From assembly GCA_002689405.1 (NCBI GenBank), contig NZFZ01000011.1:18624-26543 (forward strand): 7,920 bases of DNA. Reading direction: 5' to 3'. The notes below the pieces were generated by a model, which worked only from the letters and a program-made list of their open reading frames with translations, ran no database searches and was not told the origin of the DNA. Of the stretch, positions 1 to 6,392 are shown in pieces. This stretch comes from Gammaproteobacteria bacterium. GTDB lineage: Bacteria > Pseudomonadota > Gammaproteobacteria > Magnimaribacterales > AG-339-G14. Each line of letters begins with the position of its first letter. Position 1 is the stretch's first letter. The translations under genes were made by a program, and so were the position numbers.

Positions 1-230
1 TCTTCAGCAATGACACACAATTCCAAAAAGCCCATACCTATTCCACCGTATTCTTCAGGAATGGTAGTAGCCGTTAAGCCCATTTGAACTAGCTGGTTCC
101 AAAGTTCTTTATCAAACTTTTCTTCTCCTTCTAAAATAGTTCTATTTCTTTTTACAGAATTCTCTTTATCAAGAAGTTTTTTCACCTCTTCTTTCATCAA
201 CAATTGATCTTCAGAAAAATTAAAATTCAT
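1..230 (-). CDS. Acyl-CoA dehydrogenase, N-terminal part (cut by left window edge)
   Basis: The minus strand reads from ATG at 230-228 and stays open to base 1, giving 76 complete residues of the N-terminal end of a flavin-dependent acyl-CoA dehydrogenase. The start MNFNFSEDQ, the helical stretch after it, LWNQLVQMGL (residues 43-52) and IPEEYGGIGM (57-66) are the usual opening helix and loop of the ACAD_N domain. Family members oxidise an acyl-CoA thioester to the 2-enoyl-CoA with FAD and pass electrons to electron-transfer flavoprotein. The FAD-binding middle and catalytic C-terminal domains lie outside the window, so chain-length class cannot be judged. The start is well supported: AAAGGAG (242-236 on the minus strand) sits 5 bases before ATG, and a sigma70-like promoter lies just upstream. 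It is divergent from the membrane coiled-coil gene and is not the same subtype as the dehydrogenase at 1978. Confidence 0.9.
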   Translation of the reverse strand, partial: MNFNFSEDQLLMKEEVKKLLDKENSVKRNRTILEGEEKFDKELWNQLVQMGLTATTIPEEYGGIGMGFLELCVIAE

Positions 231-270
231 TTGTTCTCCTTTAAATAATAGCTTTCTATTCTAACCATGA

Positions 271-299
271 ATTAAAATAAACAAAATAACCAATCTCAA
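271..299 (-). promoter_or_regulatory. Candidate sigma70 promoter for the leftward acyl-CoA dehydrogenase
   Basis: On the minus strand, TTGAGA (299-294; 5 of 6 matches to TTGACA) and TTTAAT (276-271; 5 of 6 to TATAAT) are separated by exactly 17 bases. Transcription would start near 264, leaving a leader of about 35 bases with the AAAGGAG ribosome site at its end. This is the best promoter match I saw by eye. AT-rich DNA gives chance matches, so it remains a prediction. Confidence 0.5.
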
Positions 300-303
300 G
301 TAA

Positions 304-936
304 ATGAAAAAAAATCCAATCTCAACTAGAAGAATATTTCCTTCCAGTCAGGTACCACCAAGCTCAGTAATATCATATGGAGTCTTTCTTTTGGTTTTCA
401 TTATATTGATTTCCTTTATGTTATTCAGAACTTCTTCTCAGCAAGAAAATCTCATAAACATGAATTCCAGATTGATTGATTTGGAACAACAAGTTCAACA
501 ATCCGTTCAGTCGTCAGAAGTTACTGTTGAAACTCTTTCAGACGACCTTAAGGAAGTTAATAGAGAGATAAGAAAGTTATGGGATTTAAGTAATAAAAGA
601 AATAAACAAAGAATTGCTACTCTTGAAGATCAGCTCAACTCAATTGATAGCTCGATTAAAGAAATTTTCACTCAATCTCAAGAAATAAGATTGATTTCAA
701 AAGAATTTTCAAAATCTATTTCCGATATAAAAACCAGAGTCGCTAAAATAGATACATCCTCTTTAAGTTCTCCTGATTACGAGCTGCGTATAAAAGATTT
801 GGAGGAGGCGGTGAACTCTATGGATTCTTTTAGAAGACAGACGAACCAATCTATTCTCAAATTAAAAGATGAGCTTTCAAAATCTATTTCCAATCAGGAG
901 AACTCAGAAAGTAATTCCTTGCCAATAGAAAACTAA
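304..936 (+). CDS. Single-pass membrane protein with long coiled coil, function unknown
   Basis: The 210-residue product is not one I can assign to a named family. A short basic N-terminus (MKKNPISTRR) is followed by one hydrophobic segment at about residues 22-41, then a hydrophilic helix-prone region at about 45-197 with hydrophobic residues at heptad-like spacing (LIDLEQQVQQ, LKEVNREIRKL, IATLEDQLNS, IKDLEEAVNS), and a Ser/Asn/Glu-rich tail. This predicts an inner-membrane anchor with a coiled-coil rod; the basic N-terminus suggests the rod is periplasmic. Residues 107-140 and 166-196 resemble each other (LE..xNSxDS near the start, SKSIS at the end) and share a 17-base exact DNA repeat, which points to internal duplication. 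No strong Shine-Dalgarno precedes the ATG. A tRNA-Leu follows 20 bases after the stop on the same strand. No catalytic motif is visible; a structural or scaffolding role is only a guess. Confidence 0.8.
   Translation: MKKNPISTRRIFPSSQVPPSSVISYGVFLLVFIILISFMLFRTSSQQENLINMNSRLIDLEQQVQQSVQSSEVTVETLSDDLKEVNREIRKLWDLSNKRNKQRIATLEDQLNSIDSSIKEIFTQSQEIRLISKEFSKSISDIKTRVAKIDTSSLSSPDYELRIKDLEEAVNSMDSFRRQTNQSILKLKDELSKSISNQENSESNSLPIEN
707..891 (+). repeat. Pair of 17-base direct repeats inside the coiled-coil gene
   Basis: The sequence TTTCAAAATCTATTTCC occurs at 707-723 and again at 875-891. The offset is 168 bases, that is 56 codons or eight heptads, so reading frame and coiled-coil phase are both kept. 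Both copies encode FSKSIS or LSKSIS and lie at the ends of two similar protein segments. It is best read as a remnant of an in-frame duplication within the gene. Confidence 0.7.
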
Positions 937-956
937 TCAATATACTTATTTTTCAC

Positions 957-1041
957 GCGGATATGGTGGAACTGGTAGACACGCTAGATTTAGGTTCTAG
1001 TGCCGAAAGGTGTGGGGGTTCGACTCCCTCTATCCGCACCA
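957..1041 (+). tRNA. tRNA-Leu, anticodon UAG (reads CUA and other CUN codons)
   Basis: The 85-base class II tRNA folds cleanly by eye. The acceptor stem GCGGATA (957-963) pairs perfectly with TATCCGC (1031-1037), followed by discriminator A and an encoded CCA (1039-1041). The anticodon arm CTAGA (984-988) / TCTAG (996-1000) encloses loop TTTAGGT with anticodon TAG at 991-993. A long variable arm (about 1001-1013, GCC-GAAA-GG type) marks the Leu/Ser/Tyr class, and the T arm GGGGG / CCCTC holds loop TTCGACT with one G-U pair. TGG-TAGA in the D loop fits leucine tRNAs. It starts 20 bases after the coiled-coil gene on the same strand, and no separate promoter stands out, so it may be processed from a shared transcript. 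Confidence 0.97.
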
Positions 1042-1053
1042 AAAAACTAGTTA

Positions 1054-1893
1054 CTATAGATGCTCAATCAGTAAAGTTGGAACATTCGAACAGTGAGATT
1101 TGATTGTTGCAACAAGAGTATTAGGTTTTCTTCCATCTTTAATATCAGTAATATTAATACCCGCATCAAGCAATCTCTTATGCGTTTTTTTTATATTTTT
1201 TGTCGTCCAGGCTAAGCCCCATAGAGAATCTTCTGGCGATCCATCTTTTTTAATTCCAATAGCCTCAATAGTGGTGTGGTTGGTCCTAAAAAAGAGCATT
1301 CTACCTCCCCATTTTTCTACAAATTGATCTAAAGCCAGCCTAATTCCATATTTCTCTTTATAAAGATCAACCAAACCATCAGGATCATTTGAATTAATAA
1401 CTACGTGATCCATCCTTGAAATGTTTGATTCATCAAGATCTTCAGGTTCTGGCAGAGTACCGCCTGTATGCTCTATTAGAAGGGTAAATACTCCTCTTGA
1501 AACATCCATAGGCATTAGAATGTTTTTCCAGTGCCTTTCTTTTTTTGAAATATTATCCAAACCTTTTCCGTCTAGGATTTCTAAATCTACCTCAAAACTT
1601 GCTGAAAGCTTTTTTTTAGCTTTCACTATGTCATCTGTTTCAAGAGCTAAGCCAAAAACACTCTCTCCATTTTTTTTTATATGCTCGTCAATGTATTCTC
1701 CTAGAGGACCTACATCCTCTTTACTTATTAATTCAAGATACATGTTCTCAAGAGGAAATAGGGCGTTTTTCGTTCCTAGAGATGGATGACTTCCTTGCCA
1801 AGTAGGACCAAAGCCAAAAACAAGTGAATAGTCTTCTACAGCTTTATCCAACTCTTCTACTGCAACTAATATGTGATCGATGGATTTAATCAT
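1054..1893 (-). CDS. Two-module VOC / glyoxalase-like protein
   Basis: The 279-residue protein holds two vicinal-oxygen-chelate modules. Module 1 opens with IDHILVAVEEL (residues 5-15) and closes with LLIEHTGG (138-145); module 2 opens with RMDHVVINS (160-168) and closes with LLIEHL (274-279). Likely metal ligands are H7, E54 or E141 in module 1 and H163, E210 or E277 in module 2, matching the His/Glu pattern of VOC enzymes. The family includes glyoxalases, extradiol dioxygenases, epimerases and antibiotic-binding proteins; the long arrangement resembles the glyoxalase-like PF13468 group, whose reactions are mostly unknown. A role in lactoylglutathione chemistry or in modifying a CoA intermediate such as an epimer cannot be chosen from sequence. 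The ATG at 1893-1891 has no Shine-Dalgarno. The gene is divergent from the acyl-CoA dehydrogenase at 1978, across a shared inverted repeat, and ends 12 bases after the tRNA. Confidence 0.85.
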   Translation of the reverse strand: MIKSIDHILVAVEELDKAVEDYSLVFGFGPTWQGSHPSLGTKNALFPLENMYLELISKEDVGPLGEYIDEHIKKNGESVFGLALETDDIVKAKKKLSASFEVDLEILDGKGLDNISKKERHWKNILMPMDVSRGVFTLLIEHTGGTLPEPEDLDESNISRMDHVVINSNDPDGLVDLYKEKYGIRLALDQFVEKWGGRMLFFRTNHTTIEAIGIKKDGSPEDSLWGLAWTTKNIKKTHKRLLDAGINITDIKDGRKPNTLVATIKSHCSNVPTLLIEHL

Positions 1894-1907
1894 ATGACAT
1901 GTATTAT

Positions 1908-1928
1908 TTTGACATATAGGGTGTCAAA
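1908..1928. promoter_or_regulatory. Inverted repeat (7-7-7) in the divergent VOC / acyl-CoA dehydrogenase promoter region
   Basis: TTTGACA (1908-1914) and TGTCAAA (1922-1928) are perfect inverted copies separated by 7 bases; a further TGACAT lies at 1895-1900. The arms include TTGACA on both strands, so they could be back-to-back -35 elements. On the plus strand TTGACA (1909-1914) is followed after 17 bases by TTTAAA (1932-1937; 4 of 6 matches to TATAAT). On the minus strand no good -10 is visible. The symmetry and length also suit a dimeric repressor such as a TetR- or GntR-type regulator, but no regulator gene is in the window. Confidence 0.45.
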
Positions 1929-1977
1929 TTTTTTAAAAACTTGTTAATATTTTTTTTCTTAAATCAAGAGGATATAT

Positions 1978-3234
1978 ATGGAATTTCAACATACGGATAA
2001 AGTAAAAGATTTATTAGAACGCGTAACAAAGTTCATGGACGACCACGTTTATGAAGGGGAAAAAGTGTACGCAGATCAAATGACAGAATTTAGAAATCAA
2101 GGTAACCCTTGGCAAGTTCCCCCGGTATTAGATGAGCTTAAAGCAAAAGCAAAAGCTGAAGGCTTGTGGAACTTATTTTTACCTGACTCTCAATGGGGAC
2201 CAGGACTGACAAACTTAGAATATGCTCCTTTGTCAGAGCAAATGGGAAGATGTGGGATCGCATCAGAAGTATTCAATTGTTCAGCTCCAGACACTGGAAA
2301 CATGGAAGTAATAGATAAGTATGGAAATCCTGAGCAACAAGAAAGATGGCTAAAACCTTTGCTTGACGGAGAAATCAGATCAGCTTTTGGAATGACTGAA
2401 CCGAATGTTGCTTCATCGGATGCAACAAACATAGGTAGCAGAATCGAGGATAAAGGAGATAGATATGTCATCAATGGTGAGAAATGGTGGACTTCTGGCG
2501 CTGGAGATCCTCGTTGCAAAATCATCATATTCATGGGAGTTACAAATCCAGATAACCCTAAACACCAAAGACAATCTCAGATTCTTGTCCCAATGGATAC
2601 TCCTGGAGTGGAAGTTTTAAGAATGATGACTGTTTTTGGAAACGACGATGCTCCTCACGGACATGCTCATATGAAATTTACAGATGTTGAAGTACCTAAA
2701 GAGAATCTTCTTTTAGGAGAAGGCAGAGGTTTTGAAATAGCTCAAGGTCGTTTAGGCCCAGGAAGAATTCATCACTGTATGAGAACAATTGGAGCTGCCG
2801 AAAGAGCTTTAGACTTGCTTTGCAAAAGATCTCTAAATAGAACTGCGTTTGGAAAAACGCTTTCAGAATTGGGCGGAAATTACGATGTCATTGCCGATTG
2901 CAGAATAGAAATTGATATGTGCAGGCTTCTTACTTTAAAAGCTGCTTACATGATGGATACAGTTGGCAATAAAATTGCTAAAAGTGAAATTGCACAAATC
3001 AAAGTTGCTGTTCCTAATATGGCACTTCGCGTTATTGATAAAGCGATTCAAATTCATGGTGGTGCAGGAGTTTCTCAAGATACTCCTCTTGCAAGGCTTT
3101 ACGCTGGAATGAGAACTCTTCGTTTAGCTGATGGGCCTGATGAAGTCCACAGAAGAACTGTTGCAAGATTGGAACTTGGCAAACATCAAGCTGAAGAAGC
3201 TAAAGCAGAAGAATATATCGGCAGACCAAGCTAA
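1978..3234 (+). CDS. Acyl-CoA dehydrogenase, ACAD10/11-like
   Basis: The 418-residue full-length FAD enzyme should form an enoyl-CoA from an acyl-CoA and reduce electron-transfer flavoprotein. The N-terminal helical domain covers about 1-130; the middle beta domain has [12 protein letters not shown] (137-148) and the [11 protein letters not shown] segment (165-175), both flavin and substrate contacts; the C-terminal helical domain has RTAFGK (288-293), [10 protein letters not shown] (358-367) and [10 protein letters not shown] (383-392). The last motif carries Asp where short- and medium-chain enzymes have the catalytic Glu of YEGT, as in the dehydrogenase domain of ACAD10/ACAD11. That family includes enzymes for longer or hydroxylated acyl-CoAs, so the substrate here may be unusual, but the sequence does not fix it. 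AGAGGA (1967-1972) lies 5 bases before ATG. It begins a two-gene unit with the MDR gene, which starts 6 bases after its stop. The tail (403-418) is Ala/Glu/Lys-rich. Confidence 0.93.
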   Translation: MEFQHTDKVKDLLERVTKFMDDHVYEGEKVYADQMTEFRNQGNPWQVPPVLDELKAKAKAEGLWNLFLPDSQWGPGLTNLEYAPLSEQMGRCGIASEVFNCSAPDTGNMEVIDKYGNPEQQERWLKPLLDGEIRSAFGMTEPNVASSDATNIGSRIEDKGDRYVINGEKWWTSGAGDPRCKIIIFMGVTNPDNPKHQRQSQILVPMDTPGVEVLRMMTVFGNDDAPHGHAHMKFTDVEVPKENLLLGEGRGFEIAQGRLGPGRIHHCMRTIGAAERALDLLCKRSLNRTAFGKTLSELGGNYDVIADCRIEIDMCRLLTLKAAYMMDTVGNKIAKSEIAQIKVAVPNMALRVIDKAIQIHGGAGVSQDTPLARLYAGMRTLRLADGPDEVHRRTVARLELGKHQAEEAKAEEYIGRPS

Positions 3235-3240
3235 TCTTTA

Positions 3241-4248
3241 ATGGCTGATCATACAACGTATGGATTAGTCTGCTCTGAGCTCTCCAAAGATTTGTCTAAG
3301 ACAAATTTAGGAGAACTCAAATTAGATTCCTTTGAGGATAATTCGGTCAAAATTATTATTAAGGCCGCTTCACTTAATTTCCCTGATTTACTCATGACTC
3401 AGGGTAAATACCAAAATAGACCCGATCTTCCATTTGCTCTTGGGATGGAGGGAGCAGGAATAATTGAAAAGGTTGGATCTGGAGTTTCTTCATTAAAGGA
3501 AGGCGATGAAGTTATGTTTGGCGGTTGGGGACATGGTGCAATTGCCGAATCAATCATTCTTCCAGAGGGTTTGGTCTCTTTAAAACCCAAGTCATTAAAT
3601 TTTTCCGAAGCAGCCTCCTTTAAAACAGCCTATTTGACTGCTTATGTTGGCTTAATTAGAAGGGGCGAATTAAAACAAGGCGAGACACTTCTTGTTCATG
3701 GCGCATCAGGTGGCGTAGGAATGGCTGCGGTTCAAATGGGTAAACTTTACGGCGCAAAAGTAATTGCAAGCGGTACTTCGGATGAAAAATTAAAAATTGT
3801 AAAGACTTGGGGTGCAGACGAAATCATTAATACCGGATTAGAGGGGTCTGTTTCTTTTCGAGAAGAGGTAAAAGATCTGACGGATGGAAAAGGGGCGGAT
3901 GTAATTTACGACCCAGTCGGGGGCGATGTATTTGACGAATCCATTCGATGTATAAATTGGGGAGGTAGATTATTAATAATTGGTTTTACTAGCGGGAGGA
4001 TTCCAACAGTCCCAGTTAACTATCCTCTCATTAAAGGATTTTCAGTCATTGGTGTAAGGGCAGGTGAATTTGGCAGAAGAGATCCCGAAAAAGGTAGAGA
4101 AAATAATGAAATTATTATGGAGTTAGCCGAATCAGGAAAACTCAAACCTCATATTTGTAAGGAATTTCCTTTAAAAAATTCAAAAGAAGGTCTGGAATAT
4201 TTAAGAGATCGAAAATTAGTAGGAAAAGTTACAGTTACAATGTCTTAG
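3241..4248 (+). CDS. Zinc-free medium-chain reductase, NADPH:quinone oxidoreductase type
   Basis: The 335-residue protein belongs to the MDR superfamily. The N-terminal GroES-like domain has [16 protein letters not shown] (43-58), [16 protein letters not shown] (64-79) and the GDEVM strand (88-92). The Rossmann domain has the nucleotide loop [14 protein letters not shown] (152-165), then [13 protein letters not shown] (171-183) whose small and polar residues suit NADPH. The cysteines of zinc-dependent alcohol dehydrogenases are missing, which places it with quinone reductases and enoyl or crotonyl-CoA reductases. Members reduce quinones, enones or acrylyl-type CoA esters. It starts 6 bases after the acyl-CoA dehydrogenase stop with no Shine-Dalgarno, so it is probably translated by coupling and shares that transcript. 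Reduction of an enone or alternative enoyl-CoA from the same pathway is a reasonable inference. Its last 14 bases overlap the convergent DUF2256 gene. Confidence 0.9.
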   Translation: MADHTTYGLVCSELSKDLSKTNLGELKLDSFEDNSVKIIIKAASLNFPDLLMTQGKYQNRPDLPFALGMEGAGIIEKVGSGVSSLKEGDEVMFGGWGHGAIAESIILPEGLVSLKPKSLNFSEAASFKTAYLTAYVGLIRRGELKQGETLLVHGASGGVGMAAVQMGKLYGAKVIASGTSDEKLKIVKTWGADEIINTGLEGSVSFREEVKDLTDGKGADVIYDPVGGDVFDESIRCINWGGRLLIIGFTSGRIPTVPVNYPLIKGFSVIGVRAGEFGRRDPEKGRENNEIIMELAESGKLKPHICKEFPLKNSKEGLEYLRDRKLVGKVTVTMS

Positions 4249-4369
4249 ACTTATTTCTTTTGCAACGTTCACTACAGTACAAAACATTTTCCCAATCCCT
4301 TTCCCATTTTTTTCGCCATGAAAAAGGTTTTTTACATACTTTACAAATTTTTTCCTCTTTGTATTTCAT
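4235..4369 (-). CDS. DUF2256 small four-cysteine protein coupled to the photolyase-like gene
   Basis: A 44-residue protein starts at ATG 4369-4367 and ends at TAA 4237-4235. Four cysteines (C9, C12, C32, C36) form CKVC and YCSERC, with a tryptophan- and lysine-rich centre ([11 protein letters not shown] at 16-26). This is the signature of the DUF2256 family, small proteins likely to bind zinc in a treble-clef or ribbon fold. The family's function is unknown. The start overlaps the stop of the photolyase-related gene as ATGA (4369-4366 on the minus strand), the classic sign of translational coupling, and no separate ribosome site is present. I recall DUF2256 genes often lying beside cryptochrome/photolyase genes, so a functional link is likely. 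Its 3' end runs 14 bases into the end of the opposing MDR gene. Confidence 0.85.
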   Translation of the reverse strand: MKYKEEKICKVCKKPFSWRKKWERDWENVLYCSERCKRNKSKTL

Positions 4370-5856
4370 ACCGAATTTTTTTTGATAAATTCATCAGCAA
4401 GACCAAAAATTCTTTCCTTTCGTTCTGGTTTCATCTTATCCAGAGAACGAGTCAAAATTGATAATCTAGGGTTTGATTCATAGAAATCACGATGTTTTTC
4501 CGTAAATCTCCAATAAAGACCATCTAAAACATCGCACCAAGGTCCTTTTTTATAATTACTCATTTTTAAGACATAATTTGAACCGCATGTATAAGGCTTA
4601 GTGGACATTATCCCTCCATCGGCAAAAGTACCCATGCCAAAGACATTAGGCACCATTACCCACTCAGAAGAGTCGACAAACATTTCCATAAACCATCTGT
4701 AGATATCTTTAGGGTCAATCTCACAAAGAGTAAAAATATTTGAAAGTATCATCAATCGGGGAATATGATGGGTATAACCATACTTATTCACCATTTTTAT
4801 TACATCATCTAAAGGGTCAAGACCTGTACTTCCATCGTACCAATTTGAATTAATTTTATTTTTATGTTCCCAATAATTACTTTTAAACTCAATCTCGCTT
4901 TTTTCTTGATAGACACCTCTTATAAATTCTCGCCATCCAATAATTTGTCTTATAAAACCCTCAAGAGAATTTAAGGGAATTTCATTTGATTCAGCATGAT
5001 TTAGAGCTGAGTTTATTACTTCTTCAGGCGTCAAAAGCCCAACATTCAAAAGAGGCGATAACATGCTATGAAATAAAAAATTTTGTTGTTCTTGCATAGC
5101 ATCTTCATAAGTTCCAAATAACTTAAATCTTTGATCTAAAAAATTTTTTAAACTTCGTTTTGCGTCTTTTCTGTTATCCGGCAACCAAGAATTTAACTCT
5201 CCAGGATGATTATCAAAATATTCTTGAACATCTTGTTTTACATCATCTCCATGTATGTTTTTTGAAAACATTTTTAATTTAGGGAGTTCTAAATCTTTAG
5301 GAATTTTTTTTCTGTTTTCTTCATCGTAAGACCATTTACCTCCTGTTGGTTTACCATCTGAAATTAAGATATCTAAATCTTTTCGCATTAGTTGATAAAA
5401 ACTTACCATTCTGAGATTTTTTTTATTTTGAGCAAACTTATTAAATTTATCTCTTGAACAGAGAAACATTGGAGATTGGATGATTTCAAAATGAATTTCT
5501 TTTTGTTTTAAAAAATCAAATATTCTCTTTTCAAAGAATTTATCTTCTATTTCAAAAAATTTAAGAGTCTTAAATTTATTTTTATCTAAAAACTCGCTTA
5601 GAAGTGCGATGAAATCTTTATTTTTGTTCTTTTCACTAAGTTTATTGTAAAAAACCTCATAACCAAGATCAGAAATTTCATCCTTGAAACAACGCATCGC
5701 ACTTAAAAAGAAAAATATTTTTTGTTTGTGATATTTTTCTTCTGTGCACAGTCCAAAGTCTTCTGCCATAAAAATATTTTTGGTTTTTGCCTGGGAAAGA
5801 TATTTTTTATCGAAAAGTTGATTGCCAAGAATAATTAATAAAGTATCATCATGCAT
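4366..5856 (-). CDS. Photolyase/cryptochrome-related protein (PF04244 type), lacking most Fe-S cysteines
   Basis: The 496-residue length fits bacterial photolyase-related flavoproteins. An N-terminal Rossmann-like antenna domain spans about 1-130 ([10 protein letters not shown] at 6-15, then [11 protein letters not shown]), followed by the helical FAD domain. Conserved family motifs are [10 protein letters not shown] (307-316), [13 protein letters not shown] (361-373), [18 protein letters not shown] (398-415), [18 protein letters not shown] (418-435) and DGLYWRF (445-451). Characterised relatives (Agrobacterium PhrB, Rhodobacter CryB) hold an Fe-S cluster on four cysteines and repair (6-4) photoproducts or act as light sensors. 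Here only C441 matches that set: the YCxxC segment is YKKGPW and the first ligand region is TGLDPLDDV. It therefore belongs to a cluster-poor branch whose activity is not established; FAD-dependent DNA repair or light sensing are both possible. The start has only a weak AAAAGA upstream. It is followed by the coupled DUF2256 gene. Confidence 0.9.
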   Translation of the reverse strand: MHDDTLLIILGNQLFDKKYLSQAKTKNIFMAEDFGLCTEEKYHKQKIFFFLSAMRCFKDEISDLGYEVFYNKLSEKNKNKDFIALLSEFLDKNKFKTLKFFEIEDKFFEKRIFDFLKQKEIHFEIIQSPMFLCSRDKFNKFAQNKKNLRMVSFYQLMRKDLDILISDGKPTGGKWSYDEENRKKIPKDLELPKLKMFSKNIHGDDVKQDVQEYFDNHPGELNSWLPDNRKDAKRSLKNFLDQRFKLFGTYEDAMQEQQNFLFHSMLSPLLNVGLLTPEEVINSALNHAESNEIPLNSLEGFIRQIIGWREFIRGVYQEKSEIEFKSNYWEHKNKINSNWYDGSTGLDPLDDVIKMVNKYGYTHHIPRLMILSNIFTLCEIDPKDIYRWFMEMFVDSSEWVMVPNVFGMGTFADGGIMSTKPYTCGSNYVLKMSNYKKGPWCDVLDGLYWRFTEKHRDFYESNPRLSILTRSLDKMKPERKERIFGLADEFIKKNSV

Positions 5857-5921
5857 TCTTTTAATTTACTTTATTTGAAACTTTTTTATTCAATTAATAA
5901 CTATTCATTATTTAAATAGCT
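5857..5921. promoter_or_regulatory. AT-rich divergent spacer between photolyase-like and thioesterase genes
   Basis: These 65 bases must carry promoters for both flanking genes unless transcription enters from elsewhere. TTGAAA (5875-5880, plus) and TTGAAT (minus) are possible -35 boxes, but neither has a good -10 at the right distance. A 10-base palindrome TATTTAAATA (5909-5918) lies just ahead of the thioesterase ATG; in DNA this AT-rich it may be chance. No photolyase-type operator is recognisable. Confidence 0.25.
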
Positions 5922-6392
5922 ATGAAAAATAAATTCCCTTATCCTGGCATTGCAAAAAAGGTCACCGAAGAAATGTGTGACTTAAACGGTCATATGAATG
6001 TGACTTTTTATACAAAGATCTTTGAAGAAGGCTCTTATGAAATGTTCAATCAACTTGGAATGGGATTTGATTATATTAACTCCGGTTATAGTACTTTCAC
6101 TCTTGAACAAAATCTCAGATATGTAAAAGAAAATCTATTAGGAGATAAGATTTCCACTCATTATAGAATTGTCAATGTGAATAGAAAATTAATCCATCAT
6201 GTTGGGATTCTTCTTAATAATGATAAAGAACTTAGCGCCATAGAAGAAATTCTACTTATTCACATCGACATGAAAAAAAGAAAGTCCTGCCCTATGCCGG
6301 ATGAGTCTTTCAATAAAGTCCTTCAAATGAAAGAAGAAAACGATGCTCTTGGCGAATTGGATTTTGACTTAAGGTTTAAGATTAAAAATTAA
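5922..6392 (+). CDS. Hotdog-fold acyl-CoA thioesterase (4HBT/YbgC-like)
   Basis: The 156-residue protein has the compact length of single-hotdog thioesterases. The diagnostic motif is DLNGHMNVTFY at residues 20-30: in the 4-hydroxybenzoyl-CoA thioesterase class the Asp of D-x-N-G-H-M-N lies at the active site on the central helix, here D20 with N22 and H24, followed by FEEGSYEMF. The strand EQNLRYVKENLLGDKI and later IEEILLIHIDMKKRKS fit the beta-sheet. Such enzymes hydrolyse acyl-CoA or acyl-ACP to the free acid plus thiol, usually as dimers or tetramers in the cytosol. The same motif occurs in betainyl-CoA thioesterases of carnitine breakdown, which is one alternative; no carnitine genes are present to support it. 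No Shine-Dalgarno precedes the ATG. Its TAA shares bases with the stop of the convergent crotonase gene. Confidence 0.8.
   Translation: MKNKFPYPGIAKKVTEEMCDLNGHMNVTFYTKIFEEGSYEMFNQLGMGFDYINSGYSTFTLEQNLRYVKENLLGDKISTHYRIVNVNRKLIHHVGILLNNDKELSAIEEILLIHIDMKKRKSCPMPDESFNKVLQMKEENDALGELDFDLRFKIKN

Noticed and set aside
957..1041. tRNA as an attachment site for an integrated element
   Set aside because: No integrase gene, no repeated tRNA 3' end elsewhere in the window and no compositional shift next to it.
936..1053. Possible intrinsic terminator after the coiled-coil gene or tRNA
   Set aside because: Apart from the tRNA itself no GC-rich hairpin followed by a T run is present; the spacers are only 20 and 12 bases.
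1100..1789. Two plus-strand open frames (1100-1327 and 1421-1789) opposite the VOC gene
   Set aside because: Their translations have no family motifs and are antisense to a clearly conserved two-module protein; treated as chance open frames.
2190..2534. Minus-strand open frame opposite the acyl-CoA dehydrogenase
   Set aside because: Antisense to a strongly conserved enzyme, no ribosome site, no recognisable product.
3399..3590. Minus-strand open frame opposite the MDR gene
   Set aside because: Proline/serine-rich chance translation antisense to the conserved GroES-like domain.
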